A stretch of 64,000 nt of DNA from Ariolimax columbianus (taxonomy: Eukaryota > Mollusca > Gastropoda > Stylommatophora > Arionidae). Shown here in pieces: positions 22,770-34,100 of this stretch; the first letter of the stretch is position 1, and every line of letters starts with the position of its first letter. The notes beneath the pieces were generated by a model, which worked only from the letters and a program-made list of their open reading frames with translations, had not been told where the DNA came from and searched no databases. The stretch is from the NCBI GenBank assembly GCA_036924085.1, contig JAVGWX010000009.1:58134331-58198330 (forward strand), read 5' to 3'. The translations under genes were made by a program, and so were the position numbers.

Positions 22770-23072
22770 AGCGCCTGAGCTGCTAACGTCAGGACCAGCG
22801 AACAAGAGCTGCCAATACACTTCTACACCTCCACGTGGTGGTCCTGAACAGAACAGACTGGCTAAGTAGAAGGGTTTGAAGAGAAAAGGCAACTCGGTAC
22901 TAAAAAATGTCTGCGGAAGACAGATGTGTCGGACCTAAAGGTGCAAATATCGCAGTCAAGCTGCAAACTACGACACAACGCGTCCCGTTCTTCGGAGTAC
23001 ATCCTGCTACTTGCAAAGCTCTTTTTAGGGCTTGGTAGCGGGAGACTGAGAACGGGCGAAGAAGAAGAATAT
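22770..23072 (+). mobile_element. SINE family A copy 4, complete 3' half
   Basis: Runs from gctgctaacgtcaggaccag through cacctccacgtggtgg, gactggctaag, ggacctaaaggtgcaaatat and gcttggtagcgggagactga to cgaagaagaagaat. It is one of the best templates for the family's 3' half and GAA tail. Confidence 0.82.
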
Positions 23073-24125
23073 CGGCATTAAACATGGGTTGACAATGTTT
23101 TATGTCTAAGAAAACATGCAAGTAGAAGTCGGTAAGTGGGTCATAATCTGATATAGGATACCTGGCAAAAACATAGTTAATTGTTTCTAAGAGCGTCATT
23201 ATGTGACAGCAACACTCAGCTTTGTGATTACTGTAAGTATTAGAAGCATGTTGTCGCATACACGTGCGCAGCTTAAGTACAAAATGGTGTCCATGCGAAG
23301 ATTGTAATCTGCAAAATGACTTTCTGGTGTTGTGTATTTGCGGTGAGATGTGTTTGTCGCGTAAAGTGACGTTGTGCATACATGAGTCGATAAATTGTCT
23401 CAATGACACTCACAAATCGCTGATGATTGCCGATTTAGTCGTACGGTTCAGATTTAAACATAAGTATATGTGCGGTAGATGGAAGCGATGATTCGAGCAG
23501 GTAGGCGAGTAACGATATACATTGTGGTAACCTCAATAGGGTGTTTTCGTGGTTTGACCTACTGCATACTGCAGGATCTATTGGCTTTCCAGAAAGTGTG
23601 CTGGCTGCGGATACCCAGACAACTGACTGATGAAAACAAAATTAAACCAAATGCAACTGTCCTTGGGCTGATAAAGCTATGAGATAAGTGTATCAACATT
23701 ATGGTAAATTATGTTGAGAAATGAGGGATTATGTAAGTGCAATAATAAAGTGTCTTCAGAGTTCGAATAGCATTCCCTTTCTTTAAAAAAAACAACTACT
23801 TGCGATCTATATACTGACTTGCCATCGTATAATGGTAACAGACGGAAGTAACTTCAATGGAGAGTGAAATCAATGTGTATACGAGTGTAAATACAAGTGG
23901 ATAAGACGGACATTATTTTAGCTGGCCTCTGTGATCTGTATTGGTGAAGCGGGCGTGGGGAACCCCAGCGGAGCCAAAAGTAGATTAGAAGGGGAAAATA
24001 GCTCATTCTCCTACCCCCTCTACCACCATTTCTACTACGTGTATTGCTATAGTCTACGTATGGCGCTTCGATCTTACATACATTTTGAGTCGCCACAATT
24101 CCATCAGTAGCAACGTTTCAAATGC
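23073..24125. other. Stretch with one unexplained minus-strand frame
   Basis: A minus-strand frame covers 23409 to about 23073 (some 112 codons outside the neighbouring SINE) and contains SDYDPLTDFYLHVFLDI. I recognise no domain. It runs on into antisense SINE sequence, so the annotated stop is not meaningful. Nothing else is recognised here. Confidence 0.35.
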
Positions 24126-24129
24126 TGCT

Positions 24130-24823
24130 TGAAAAAATTAATAAAAAGATTTTGAAAATAAACCCATCGAAGACAAAGACTTTAGCAATATCCAAGCAAC
24201 AAAGGTAAATAAATGTATCCATCGATGGAGAAATAATCGAACAAGTACAGAAAGTTCACATATTTGGCGTAAACTGTAGCAGAAGTTGCCCGCAGTGAGA
24301 CAGAATTGAAGACAAGGATTGCAATGCCAAGAACAAGCTTCAGAGAAAAACAGAAATTGTTAACCTCAAAGAATAGCAGGATAGAACTGAGGAAAAGAAT
24401 AATCACCACTCTACATGACCAGTTGCACTGTATGGAGCTGAAACTTCAGGGAAGACTGAGCAAAACGTTTGGAAACTTTTGAAATGTGGTGCTAACGTAG
24501 AATGGAAAGAGTGAGTTGGACAGAAAGAAGACCCAATGACAATGTACTCAATGAAGTGTGCACACAAAGACACATATTGCACATTATGCAAAAACGTCGG
24601 TTCAGTTGGTTGGGTCACAATACGAGACACGAAAGTCTTCTACAAAAGATATTGGAGGGCAAGATTCAAGAGGAGAGAGGACCTGGGCGACCAAGACTCG
24701 CTTTTATATCTTAGACATGCAGAGACGTCAAAGTACGAACACGCTGCAATGAAGAGAACTGCAGAGGATAAGGTCAAATGGAAAGACATACTCAGGCAAC
24801 CTTACAACCAGTCTCCGAACTGA
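24130..24823 (+). pseudogene. RTE-like LINE reverse transcriptase, 3' part
   Basis: Broken frames read INPSKTKTLAISKQQ, VSIDGEIIEQVQKVHIFGV, KNKLQRKTEIV, VALYGAET, RVSWTERRPNDNVLNEV and RRFSWLGHNTRHESLLQKIL, followed by RGPGRPR. This is the order seen after the catalytic palm in RTE-type polymerases: thumb, then 'GH..RH' and 'GRGRP' tail. Several stops and shifts make it dead. The last coding stretch (EDKVKWKDILRQPYNQSPN) is the monomer of the array that follows. Confidence 0.82.
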
Positions 24824-25235
24824 TCAACCAGAGGATAGGGTCACGTGGAAAGACATGCTCAGACAACATTACAACCAGTCTCCGAACTGATCAACCAGAG
24901 GATAGTGTCACATGGAAAGACATACTCAGGCAACCTTACAACCAGTCTCCGAACTGATCAACCAGAGGATAGTGTCACATGGAAAGACATACTCAGGCAA
25001 CCTTACAACCAGTCTCCGAACTGATCAACCAGAGGATAGGGTCAAATAGAAAGACATACCTAGACAACCTTACAACCAGTCTCACGACTGATCAACCAGG
25101 TGATAGGGTCAAATAGAAAGACATGCCTAGACAACCTTACAACCAGTCTCACGACCGATCAACCAGATGATAGGGTCAAATGGAAAGACATACCTAGACA
25201 ACCTTACAACCAGTCTCTAAACTGATCAACCCGAT
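24790..25235. repeat. 67-bp array born from the LINE tail
   Basis: Six to seven units contain caaccttacaaccagtctcc, gatcaaccagaggatagggt and tggaaagacatactcagg. The first unit lies inside the RT relic and encodes VKWKDILRQPYNQ, so the array is an expansion of LINE coding sequence. Units diverge gradually to the right (cctagacaacc, cacgactgatc). Confidence 0.88.
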
Positions 25236-25556
25236 GATGATGGGGATAACCAATCCACGAGAATGCAGCTGTTATGTGTTTCCAAATATTGGTTTCACAA
25301 GTGTCACGTGTTTTGTAAACACAGTTCGCTTGGCATCGCTCTTGGGTTATTGGATCACACGATATGATTAAGCTAATAAAAGACATACGCTGTTTGTTGT
25401 AGTTCCAAACGGGCCAAATACGTCAATTATACACATTTTTTTTGGTTGAGCTACTGCAGATCAGAATGTGGATTGATAATAGAGAAAACAAAGTTGATTT
25501 GTCAGGGGAACATTTGCGAGCCATCAGTGGGATGCGTAATTCCGGGCTGTGCATAT
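25236..25556. other. Unannotated spacer
   Basis: No recognised feature. Confidence 0.4.
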
Positions 25557-25737
25557 GTGTGTGTGTATGTATGTATGTATGTATGTATGTATGTATGTAT
25601 GTATGTATGTATGAATGTATGTATGTATGTATGTATGTGTGTATGTATATATGTATGTATGTATATATGTATGTGTGTATATATGTATGTATGTATGTAT
25701 ATATGTATGTATGTATATATGTATGTATGTATATCAC
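25557..25737. repeat. (TATG)n microsatellite
   Basis: About 45 tetranucleotide units with scattered TATA and TGTG variants. It faces a complementary CATA tract at 25998-26108. Confidence 0.95.
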
Positions 25738-25997
25738 CTGAGTGGTACACTGAATGAAAAGCATAAGCCCACTGTCACCTTCCTAACATGTCGTTACAGG
25801 CTACTAAAGAGGGATGTGCATAGGGCTGGCAACACTCTTCATGTAAAACCAATGCTACATAACTAAAATTGCAATTTATTGGGTACATGGTTCTCTATAT
25901 GCGTCCAGGTAAGGGGCAGAATGCGGTGGCTGACCTTTACTTTAGGAGCTTTAGCGAAAGGACAAATTAAATAATAATATGAATGTATGCATGCTTG
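25738..25997. other. Spacer between complementary microsatellites
   Basis: About 260 bp without a recognised feature. Confidence 0.4.
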
Positions 25998-26108
25998 CAT
26001 ACACACATATATACATACATACATACACACATACATACACACACACATACATACACACACACATACATACATACATACATACATACATACATACATACGT
26101 ACATACAT
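25998..26108. repeat. (CATA)n microsatellite
   Basis: About 27 CATA/CACA units, the reverse complement of the TATG tract 260 bp to the left. Confidence 0.95.
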
Positions 26109-26111
26109 CGC

Positions 26112-26402
26112 CATCATCTTAAGGGACAATGAGGATAACGTCTGGTCAGGGTGATCACACTGACCAGAGAATGTTAGCCAGGGTCAGGAGAAATACCCTC
26201 ACCTGACCACCTCGTTGGTAGTCCTGGAAACGGGATGTTGTCGAGGACAACAGTCTGGCTAACAAGGTGAGGTTCGTCGTGATCTCCGGTGTAGTGAGTG
26301 ACACGCAGATGAAGAAGCATAGCACAACCGCATGGAGGACTCCGGTCCACCTTCATCAGCACGCTGGAGATGTGATGAAACCCACTGCAACCCGCCACTT
26401 AA
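26112..26402 (-). mobile_element. Dispersed element family B, copy 1
   Basis: Minus-strand copy with the family blocks in order: cgttaagtggcgggttgcag, tgatgaaggtggaccgga, gtgctatgcttcttcatct, actacaccggagatcacgac, caccttgttagccag. A block with ggtcagtgtg and cctgacc inverted arms follows. Copies of the same family lie at 30.8, 34.7, 43.4, 57.9 and 60.5 kb. It does not code, and its class is unknown. Confidence 0.78.
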
Positions 26403-26404
26403 CG

Positions 26405-28565
26405 ACCTTCCGAGCCTACCGTAATGAGGACATCGTCATTTGATCTTCTTTCTGTCCAACACACTGGTCTCATTCCATGTTAGGACCACATGTCATTCGC
26501 GTCCTAGCTCGTGTCATCCCTCTTTGCTAGAATCCATTTTCCAGTCTCATACAATACAATTAGCATTACACGAGCAGTGATTATTCGTTTCCTCAACTCG
26601 ATTCTCACACTCTTTGATGTTAGATGTTTTTTGTTGTTTTTTTTCCTCTGAAAACTTTTTTTTTTTTTAAAGCAATCCATGTCTTAATTTCTGTCTCATT
26701 GGGGGCATCGTATGCGATGGATTGCTCTAAATATGTACACGCATGTACTTGTTGGATTATTTCTACATTGATCATTATATTCATTTTCCAATGGTGCTTG
26801 ACTGTTTCCAATGTCTTTGATTTTTATGTCATACTTGTTACCGTTGTTACTGATCCTCCCAATGCGACTTGACCATCAGCAAATTAAATGACATTAACCT
26901 TCATACTATTGACACCTCTATTACAACTCCGAGCATTTGTTTTCCATCATCATCTCAGAATAAGTGTTATAGAAATTGTGTGTGCAGTACACCTTTATAA
27001 GTGAAACCGGATATGTTAATCCTTCTTCTGGATTAACCTAAGGATTGGTTTCTAAATACACGTTTCCTGGAACATCTGAAACAGTTTGCTCCAGGTTACT
27101 CGATCAAAGGATTTCTCGTAGTCACAAAAGCAGATAAATTAGTCCTTGACCTACCATTCAATCTCAGAGAAGCCAACACGATCCTATGGCATCTGTGCAT
27201 CAATGACGTTTGAAATCAAAACTGTTCATTGATTAGCGCCTTCTCTATTATGCCATCAATTTTCTTCTTAATCATATTTAATCGAATTGTACATGGAAGG
27301 GATATTACGCTTCGTTCGGAACTTTGTTCGGAATTGACTGCATTATATTGCATTAACAAATGAATTATTAGTCAAGTCACGCGAAGGACCGTTGGCGTAT
27401 TCTGTTGTAAATTTCATTAGGATGCTTGAAAAGTAAATTGTGTAATGTCTCTCCGACTGCTTTGAGGAGCCCCATATATATCTCATCTTTCCCTAGTACT
27501 CTTTTATTCGAGATTGAGTAAAAATGCTTCTACTCTGATTACAAGTAATCTCTCTTCTGTCAAAGATATGTCACTGAATGATTTGTTAGCATGTTATATG
27601 TCTCATCATCATACAGTTCCTTAACACGTGCTCTCCATTTCGTTATTGCTTTCTGGTTCTGGTTTCCCATTGATATCACTAATCATTCATGATTAGGTAT
27701 GCCATTGTTTTTACTAAAGTATTGTTTTACTTAAATTTTCTCTCAAAGGTCTAGCTACTATTTTCTTTTGGTGTCATATTACATTCCCGATCTAATTAAT
27801 TATTGTTACTCAGAAACTTAGTAATTATTTGTTCTGGGTCTGTATTACTGTTCCTCCATTTGCGTCTGTCCTTTATTTTACTTAGCATTCAGTTGTTACC
27901 CACAGTTTCTTGTTTTCTGTCATCCTCTTACCCAATATTAAATATTCTGCCTTGTTTACGGCCCTGGTTTTTTTTCCATCTGAGTTGACATTTCAAAACA
28001 AGCAAATTATGATCAGTATCAACCTCCGCACCCGGGTAAGTCATCGATTTGTTTGTACTTTCTTTCTGTATCTTGTTTTCACCGTGATAGAGTCTATCTG
28101 TCATCTCTCTTCCCCAACCCCCCTAGATCCACTGGACTTTTCCATGTTTATCTCTCTCTCTATTCGGGGCTTGATTCCATGGGTTTGTTGTTTTTCCCGC
28201 TAGCCTGTGCCTTCTTTCATTCCAAGTACTGAGCCCATTCATCTCAACTATGTCCCCCCGTGTTCCCAATCCAATTTCCCATTTTCACGACATTATCTGC
28301 GGCATTTGTTGTTATCAGCATTTGCTCTAGTGTACTATGCATCTCTTCTACCTTCTCTACGTCGTATGCTCTTGTGGGCGCATGTATTTGTGTTATAGCA
28401 GTGCTCACCGGATTCAAAGCCATTCTCAATGTCACTTATCTGTTGTTGCGCATGGTTAACTCTCTCAATGTAGTCGTTCGTCGTTTATCCAAAATACAGA
28501 CTACTCATCCTTGTCCTCCGCCACTTCCTGAGTGTATCAAACGATATCCCTCGCTCGAATAGTCA
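26405..28565 (-). pseudogene. RTE-like LINE relic: endonuclease and reverse transcriptase
   Basis: Read on the minus strand, it starts with endonuclease-like blocks: NPVSTAITQIHAPTRAYDVE, NVVKMGNWIGNTG, and MTYPGAEVDTDHNLLVLK, whose S/T-DH-N-L motif belongs to the apurinic-type endonuclease. Linker and RT blocks follow: KWRARVKELYDDETYN, RVLGKDEIYMGLLKAVGETL, CFCDYEKSFDRVTWSKLFQM (palm motif A, D-Y-E-K-S-F-D), EIIQQVHACTYLEQS, and SVRIELRKRIITARV, with CWTERRSNDDVLIT at the end. Many stops and frameshifts are present. It is the longest RTE-like copy and is of the same type as the plus-strand relic at 24.1 kb. Both tails share a WTERR-SND/PND-VL block. It abuts family B at 26402. Confidence 0.82.
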
Positions 28566-28614
28566 TCCACATTTCTCTTTCGTGTCTCACTCAGCCCAGG
28601 AGTATATATTTATA

Positions 28615-28730
28615 TGTATACGTTCTGGATTAACCTAATGATTGATTTCTTAATACCAATTTGCTGCAGCATCTGATAAAGTTTACTCCAGGGAACTCGA
28701 TCAAAGGTTTTCTCGTATTAAAAAAGAAAG

Positions 28731-28735
<5 letters not shown>
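28615..28735 (-). pseudogene. Second RTE-like palm fragment
   Basis: On the minus strand it encodes YEKTFDRVPWSKLYQMLQQ, a second copy of the palm block that also occurs at about 27020-27150, and it uses the same ctggattaacctaa neighbour. It is either a separate truncated copy or a duplication next to the larger relic. Confidence 0.72.

Positions 28736-28780
<45 letters not shown>
28736..28780. repeat. (TA)n microsatellite
   Basis: About 22 TA units. Confidence 0.97.
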
Positions 28781-28786
<6 letters not shown>

Positions 28787-29915
28787 CAATTGTTATGGAT
28801 TTTTTAAAAATTGCACTCACAAAAATAAGTGTAAATATGCTGTTGTTTTTTTTCTAAACACGGAACTTAATACCTTCACCGAAATCGGTTTTAACACATA
28901 AATGAAGTATGTATATACGTTTAAGAATCTGTTACAGACAGTACGGTCAAACAAACCCTTCCATTGTATAAAGTTTCCACAATCAACACTCACATGCTCA
29001 ATACTGCGTTAGATATGTCGTTACCTCATTGGAGTCAGTTGTATACAACATCCTGGTGTCCCCGGGAGGATGTCCAAGTATTAGTCAAGTTTTTGAGCAC
29101 TTGTCGTACACCACATACCATTGGTAAATAGTTGCACAACTCCTTCAGAATTCAAATGAGCTAACAATTCTTATCGCTAAATTTACAGTGGCTTTTACAA
29201 GCCATACAAACATTCATATGTTAGTCATAGTAAATCTGTACTTCACTCTAAGTGTTCATTTCTGTTAAGCCTTTTTTAAGTTTTTATAGGAAAGCCTTAA
29301 CAACTTACTGGTTAATACTTATGGAGGCTTCAGGCTTAATATGTTGTAATTAACTTAACTTAGCGAATGCTTCTTTGCTAGTTCGAAAGTGCGAATTAAT
29401 CAAAAAATGTAAGCCGTTTCCGATTTATAGAGCTAGCGTTGGGCATCGTGAGGCTGTGTATATTTATGAAACGTTGGACTGGTCAACCACCACCGTGGCC
29501 AGACGGCTCATCGCGCGTGAGTACGCCGACATTACACCCCGCCTCCCTTGCCATCTTCGTTCCATTTCGTATTGTTGTAGATGAATTTGCATAACCTCGC
29601 GCTGGTAACAGCGATGATCTGCGGGCTTGCAGTAGTATTGTTACCTGCGACGACTCGGCGCAGGTGGGTCTGCGAGCACGCTGCTGTGGACGTGAGAGAA
29701 TGTTAGGTGATCAGATGGTGTATGGCTTGGCTGGCGGCGAGCTTTGTTCGTCAGTATTAGATCATGGGATAGATAGGGTGGTAACACAAAGCAGGCCCCT
29801 CGGAATGTCTACAGGTCCTTGAAAAACGAACTACTCGCTCTTCTGTTTCCTGCATCATGTAGGGGCAATAGGCGTCGGGCGAGTCTATAGCATCTTAAAA
29901 TCAGATAATGATACG
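28781..29915. other. Long stretch with no recognised feature
   Basis: No repeat family or domain recognised. A 69-codon frame (29375-29584) contains IYETLDWSTTTVARRLIA and is unidentified. Confidence 0.35.
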
Positions 29916-29917
29916 GG

Positions 29918-30215
29918 TACACGAGACTCGTCAACCTGGAATACAGTTCGTCTATGAGAATATAACTGATTTCATAGCACCTTCAGATGAGATAGGGATA
30001 TACGTTAACCAAGCGAGAACGAAGACATCACAGGAAGATGCGATTCGTTAGCACAGAAGGGCAGCTCATCTAGGGGAAGTTAATCTGATTGCATAGCACC
30101 TGGCGCTGTGCGTGTGAGACACTGACGTACGGATGGTTACCAGACGAAACCCAAGATAGTCCGGGTAGATGCGTCTCGCTAACATAGAAAGGCAGCTCAT
30201 CTAGAAGAACGACAA
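29918..30215. repeat. Degenerate tandem duplication, about 120-130 bp unit
   Basis: Blocks such as tcatagcacct/gcatagcacct (29973, 30091) and ggcagctcatctag (30060, 30190) recur at 118-130 bp spacing. This suggests about two and a half decayed units. Confidence 0.6.
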
Positions 30216-30474
30216 CTCTGAGTCTACCTGCCCTTTGAGGTATGCTGGCAACACTCAATGCAGCAGAGTTCAAAGTAAAAAATCAAAGTAATCCATAGCA
30301 TTACTGCCGTAGCGGGTGAAGTGTTAGCGACCTGACATTTCAAGGCTCGGTTATATGAGGGCGGGTGCCACGCCTCTCCCTCCCCGATATGAGGGCGGGT
30401 GCTACGCCTCTTCTCCCCCCCCCCCCCCCTCCCCGCTTTAACTTTGTAGAAGAAAGACAAACCGGGTACCCAAA
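30216..30474. other. Spacer with a local duplication and C-run
   Basis: A 30-bp phrase (atatgagggcgggtgcca/ctacgcctc) occurs twice at 30350-30405. A run of about 15 C follows near 30415-30430. Confidence 0.55.
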
Positions 30475-30695
30475 ATAGCCATATGACTTGGCTTGATTTC
30501 GTTCGTTCTCAATCTTCCGCTACCAAGTCCTAAAAAGTGCTAAAGTAACAGAATGTAGTCCAGAGAACGTGTCGTAGTTTACAGCTTTACTTCGATATTT
30601 GCACCTTTCGGTCCGAAACTTCCAACTTTAGCAGGAAAATAGCCATCTGAAATCGGATATGTCTTACCGAAAGGCTCAGATATCACAGCCTCACT
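30475..30695 (-). mobile_element. SINE family A copy 5, 3' half
   Basis: Minus-strand copy carrying ttcgttcgttctcaatcttc, gctaccaagtcc, cagaatgtagtccagagaac, gtagtttacagc and gcacctttcggtccgaaac. The 5' half is missing or badly decayed. Confidence 0.75.
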
Positions 30696-30827
30696 GTAAT
30701 AACGATGCAGCTCCTGTTCGAGATGAACACAGATGAAGCAGTGGAATGACATAAACCAATCAGATGATGTTGATGTTGCTGCTGTCTTTAAATGCACATA
30801 ATGAGTATGTTTACACTTTCGTTCGCC

Positions 30828-31092
30828 CTGAAAATGGCGTTAAGGGACGGATTGTAGTAGCTTCCATCAAGTCCCGATCAAGCTAAACCGGGCTCTTCCA
30901 GGCTGTTCTGCAGGTTGTCCTCCACCAATGTTCGGCTTCGTCTGCGCGATGCTCACAGCTACATGGATGACGTCGATCTACGTTTCATTAACCAGACTGC
31001 CTTGAAAACAGCACGCTTCCAGGGAACGCTACATGGAAGAGAGATGTGACGCACTGGTCAGTTTGGTGTATCTGGCCTGACTAGCGTCACAT
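30828..31092 (+). mobile_element. Dispersed element family B, copy 2
   Basis: Contains cgttaagggacggattgtag, a diverged middle, gatgacgtcgatc, gggaacgctacatggaagag and then the ggtcagtttggtgtatctgg-cctgac block. In this copy the inverted-arm block is present once and has not expanded. Confidence 0.7.
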
Positions 31093-31094
31093 AT

Positions 31095-32660
31095 GCTCTG
31101 ACTAACCAGATAGAAAAGGCTGAAACAAGAGCCAAATGCCAAATATATTTATAAATCTAGCAGGAACCAATTAGTATGCATTAACAAACTCACGAACAGA
31201 CTACACACAGGAATAGTCTGACCAGAAATGGGGTATGGCCGTACAGCTTAGTCCACTACAACTAGAACACACTTTGGTAAGATAAGCCGAGCCCATAACC
31301 AAACCAGGCATTACCACGGGGACCACGAAGTCCACACTCATAGAGGCACTAGAAATAATGCCGATGGAAGATAAATGGGACATAAAAAAGTAATGCAACA
31401 GACAGAGAAACTTCTCAACCATCTAATATACGCACGAATGGACAACCAACGGGACTGCCAAACCATCTAATATACGCACGAATGGACAACCAGTGGGACT
31501 TCCCAACCATCTAATGTACACAAGAATGGACAACCAGTGGGACTTCCCAACCATCTAATGTACTCACGAATTGACAACCAACGGGACTGCCCAACCATCT
31601 AATCTACACAAGAATGGACAACCAGTGGGACTTCCTAACCATCTAATGTACACAAGAATGAACAACCAGTGAAATGCCATTTTTGAAATAGGTAATCCAG
31701 CCACAAACTCTGAGAACTGGCAGTCCAAGACCCAGTGCTGTCACAAACAGAACCCAAGCCCATACATCCCGTCTAGAAGGAATCAAAGAAAAAAGAGTGT
31801 ATAAAGATCTGGAAAGAAGACGCATTACCGAAATAAGAACACATGGACACTAAGTATCCATCAGACAGATGGGTGCATGCATGTACGCACGGTGCAGCTA
31901 CAAATGTCGTCGCGGACAGAGTTGTGATAAGATAGATAAATGGGGAAAAAGTAACCCGGTCCGTAGCCATAGGCAATCTCTCCAGCAACTTCGTAGCCAA
32001 AATAGAAGCTCCGTAAACCACAGGGGAATTTACCATACAACACAGAAACTAAATGCGTGAGAAAATCGTGATACAAACAGATGCACAGTTAGCCGAATCG
32101 GAACTTAAATCGCAAAAGAATAGTGAACCGAGCGAATTGAGGAAAGTCTTAGCGAAAATGTATCAGTAGTTCCAGAAAGTAGTGATTCAGTGGATACCAT
32201 CATCATGTTGGATCAAAGGGGAATGGGTAAACCGACAATCTAGCCAAAAGAGGTGCTGAAATGATACAGGAAGAAAATCTGGTCAACCATGAAGAAGCAA
32301 AAGCAGTACTAAAAGGACAAGATAGTGAGAAGTGGCAGGAAGAACACCGCGAAGATGGTGGATACCACCACAGATTCTAAAAAAGGCCAGGTTATCATAC
32401 TATGTTTTTGAACTGACTACAACAGAATGAGGCAGCGCATGTATACCAAATTCAAGCCAATGTTACGGTGGACTGAAAAACATGGCAGCAGATCATCTGC
32501 TTCAGGATTAACACCAGCACACAGATCTGAGGAGAAGAATGTGACCCACTTCCCCTCGTGGAGGTACTGTACGGAGGTGTTGGGAGCTGAGAATAGACGT
32601 CATAATGTATTGGAGAAGTTGGAGTCCCAGTCTAAACGTGTATATGATCACAGAAGAAGC
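31095..32660 (+). pseudogene. Diverged I/Nimb-like LINE relic: RT end and RNase H
   Basis: Heavily broken, but colinear with the LINE at 11.4 kb. Late RT: EKAETRAK, then PGITTGTTKSTLIEALEIM and PMEDKWDIKK. RNase H: SVAIGNLSSNFVAKIEAP, VIQTDAQLAESELKSQKN, IQWIPSSCWIKGEWVN, then LAKRGAEMIQEEN, HEEAKAVLKGQDSEKWQEEH, NRMRQRMYTKFKPML and VEVLYGGVGS, with an agaagaag-type tail near 32655. Stops and shifts are many. A 44-bp array (31418-31672) is embedded where the long copy encodes the end of the RT region. Confidence 0.8.
31418..31672. repeat. 44-bp array inside a LINE relic
   Basis: Six units with accatctaatgtacacaag, aatggacaaccagtgggact and ttccca. The flanking sequence on both sides is the same LINE, so the array grew within it. 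Confidence 0.88.
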
Positions 32661-32694
32661 TAAAGTACAAGATGTACGTCTGAAAGTGTTTAAA

Positions 32695-32953
32695 AGAAGA
32701 ACGAATGAAAGGGTATGAAGAACGTCTGAAAGGGTATGAAGAAACAAGTCTGGAAACGTCTGAACCAACAAGTTTGAAAGGGTATGAGGAAGAACATATG
32801 AAAGGAAATGAAGAAAAACGTTTGAAAGGGTATGCAGAAGAATGTATGAAAAGGATTGAAGAAAAACGACTGAAAGAGTATGAAGGCAAACGTCTAAAAG
32901 GGTATGAAGAAAAACGTCTGACAGGGTATGCAGAAGAACGTCTGAAAGGGTAA
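32695..32953. repeat. 24-bp array with an open frame
   Basis: About ten units of roughly 24 bp (gaaagggtatgaagaaaaac type) translate as repeats of K-G-Y-E-E-K-R-L. Because 24 is a multiple of 3, an 82-codon frame (32705-32953) stays open. No signal or domain supports a real protein. It begins just after the tail of the LINE relic. Confidence 0.85.
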
Positions 32954-33387
32954 GTAAGACATGTACCGGCACTACCATTGGTTATATTTAAACTATAGTC
33001 TGTATTAACGCATGTAATAAGTCATGTATGGATGTTGAGTCGATGGATATTTTCCATTTAATGAAATGTTCGACCACATGCTGCGTTGCAATACAGATAC
33101 TAATTTCCATGCTTGCCCAAGGCGTCTGGCTTTTGCTATGCCTGGTTTATATGTTTTTAAAAGGATTAGTTAATTGAGTCTGTCTGTCTCCTTGTCGTGA
33201 AAAACAATCTGCTTTAAAGTGCTTGCTACTGGGCTTTATTGAGCGACACGCTAGCCAGCTAACCATTTCATCGATCCAAGAATATAGTTTTGAAGTAAGC
33301 TTGTAATATGTTACGTCAGTTCATGACAGGTGTAGTTGTGCTTCGAGAGGTATATAAGTGGGTGGCTGCGTCTTTGGAAGTGGATAG

Positions 33388-33390
<3 letters not shown>
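32954..33390. other. Unannotated spacer
   Basis: No recognised feature. Confidence 0.4.

Positions 33391-33440
<50 letters not shown>
33391..33440. repeat. (TA)n microsatellite
   Basis: About 24 TA units. Confidence 0.97.
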
Positions 33441-33443
<3 letters not shown>

Positions 33444-34004
33444 GACGTTGATCGGAAAACAATCTTCCGCAATAATGTTTTGTTTTTCTTTATGAAACTT
33501 TTTATTCGCGTTTTATGAAATTCACGTATAATTGAATCTTGCATTTACATATGCTATTTACCCACATAATCTAAGTCTTCCCTTATAGCGTTACGCCAAC
33601 GCGAAGAAAGGGTATGCGTGTCTTTGTTTGTGCCAGCTCGTTTCCAATTCACGTAGCATGTTCCTTTAACGTCTGTGGTCGGTTGTGAGACTTAGAGGAA
33701 CCCACCTTCCACATGTCTTTGAATATTCAAGAGCGTAGAAAACTGCCATCGCAATTCCATTGCTGACTGAAAGCTGTAGAATCATTTATCGACTTGTGAT
33801 GCGATGACTCTAATGAATAATGGCATCGGCGCTCTGCAACATGTTTCGCCTAGGGTTTGTGGAAGTACACCTATGCAGTGGCCGAGAATATAGCTCCGTC
33901 TGTCTACTTCGTGGAGCTTTAACAAAAATAACTCAGCGTCCAATGATGCTTCTATTGGTTGCAAAACTTCCATACACAGCACAAAAACGCTTGTGAATGG
34001 TCAA
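33441..34004. other. Stretch with unexplained minus-strand frames
   Basis: Minus-strand frames hold EVDRRSYILGHCIGVLPQTL (about 33985-33780) and, after a stop, ETSWHKQRHAYP (about 33650-33600). I do not recognise either. They may be an unidentified transposon relic, since a clean exon structure is not evident. Confidence 0.3.
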
Positions 34005-34100
34005 GACATGTGATCAGGTATCCGGTAAGATCGTTGGGGCACCCATGAAGACTCCCCCACAAATACCCCACCCCGCTCTGTCAGCTGCCTGTGCTTTCTC
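34005..34100 (-). pseudogene. VPQRP-family LINE 3' end fragment
   Basis: Shares gatcaggt..ccggta, atcgttggggcacccatgaa and ctctgtcagc with the 3' ends at 42.6 and 53.2 kb. Only the last 30 or so codons and the 3' end are present. Confidence 0.6.

Noticed and set aside
26112..26402. 74-codon frame over family B as a small protein
   Set aside because: The same dispersed sequence occurs at five other places with the frame broken. It is a non-coding element.
32705..32953. K-G-Y-E-E-K-R-L repeat protein
   Set aside because: Arises from a 24-bp tandem repeat right after a dead LINE tail. Nothing else supports expression.
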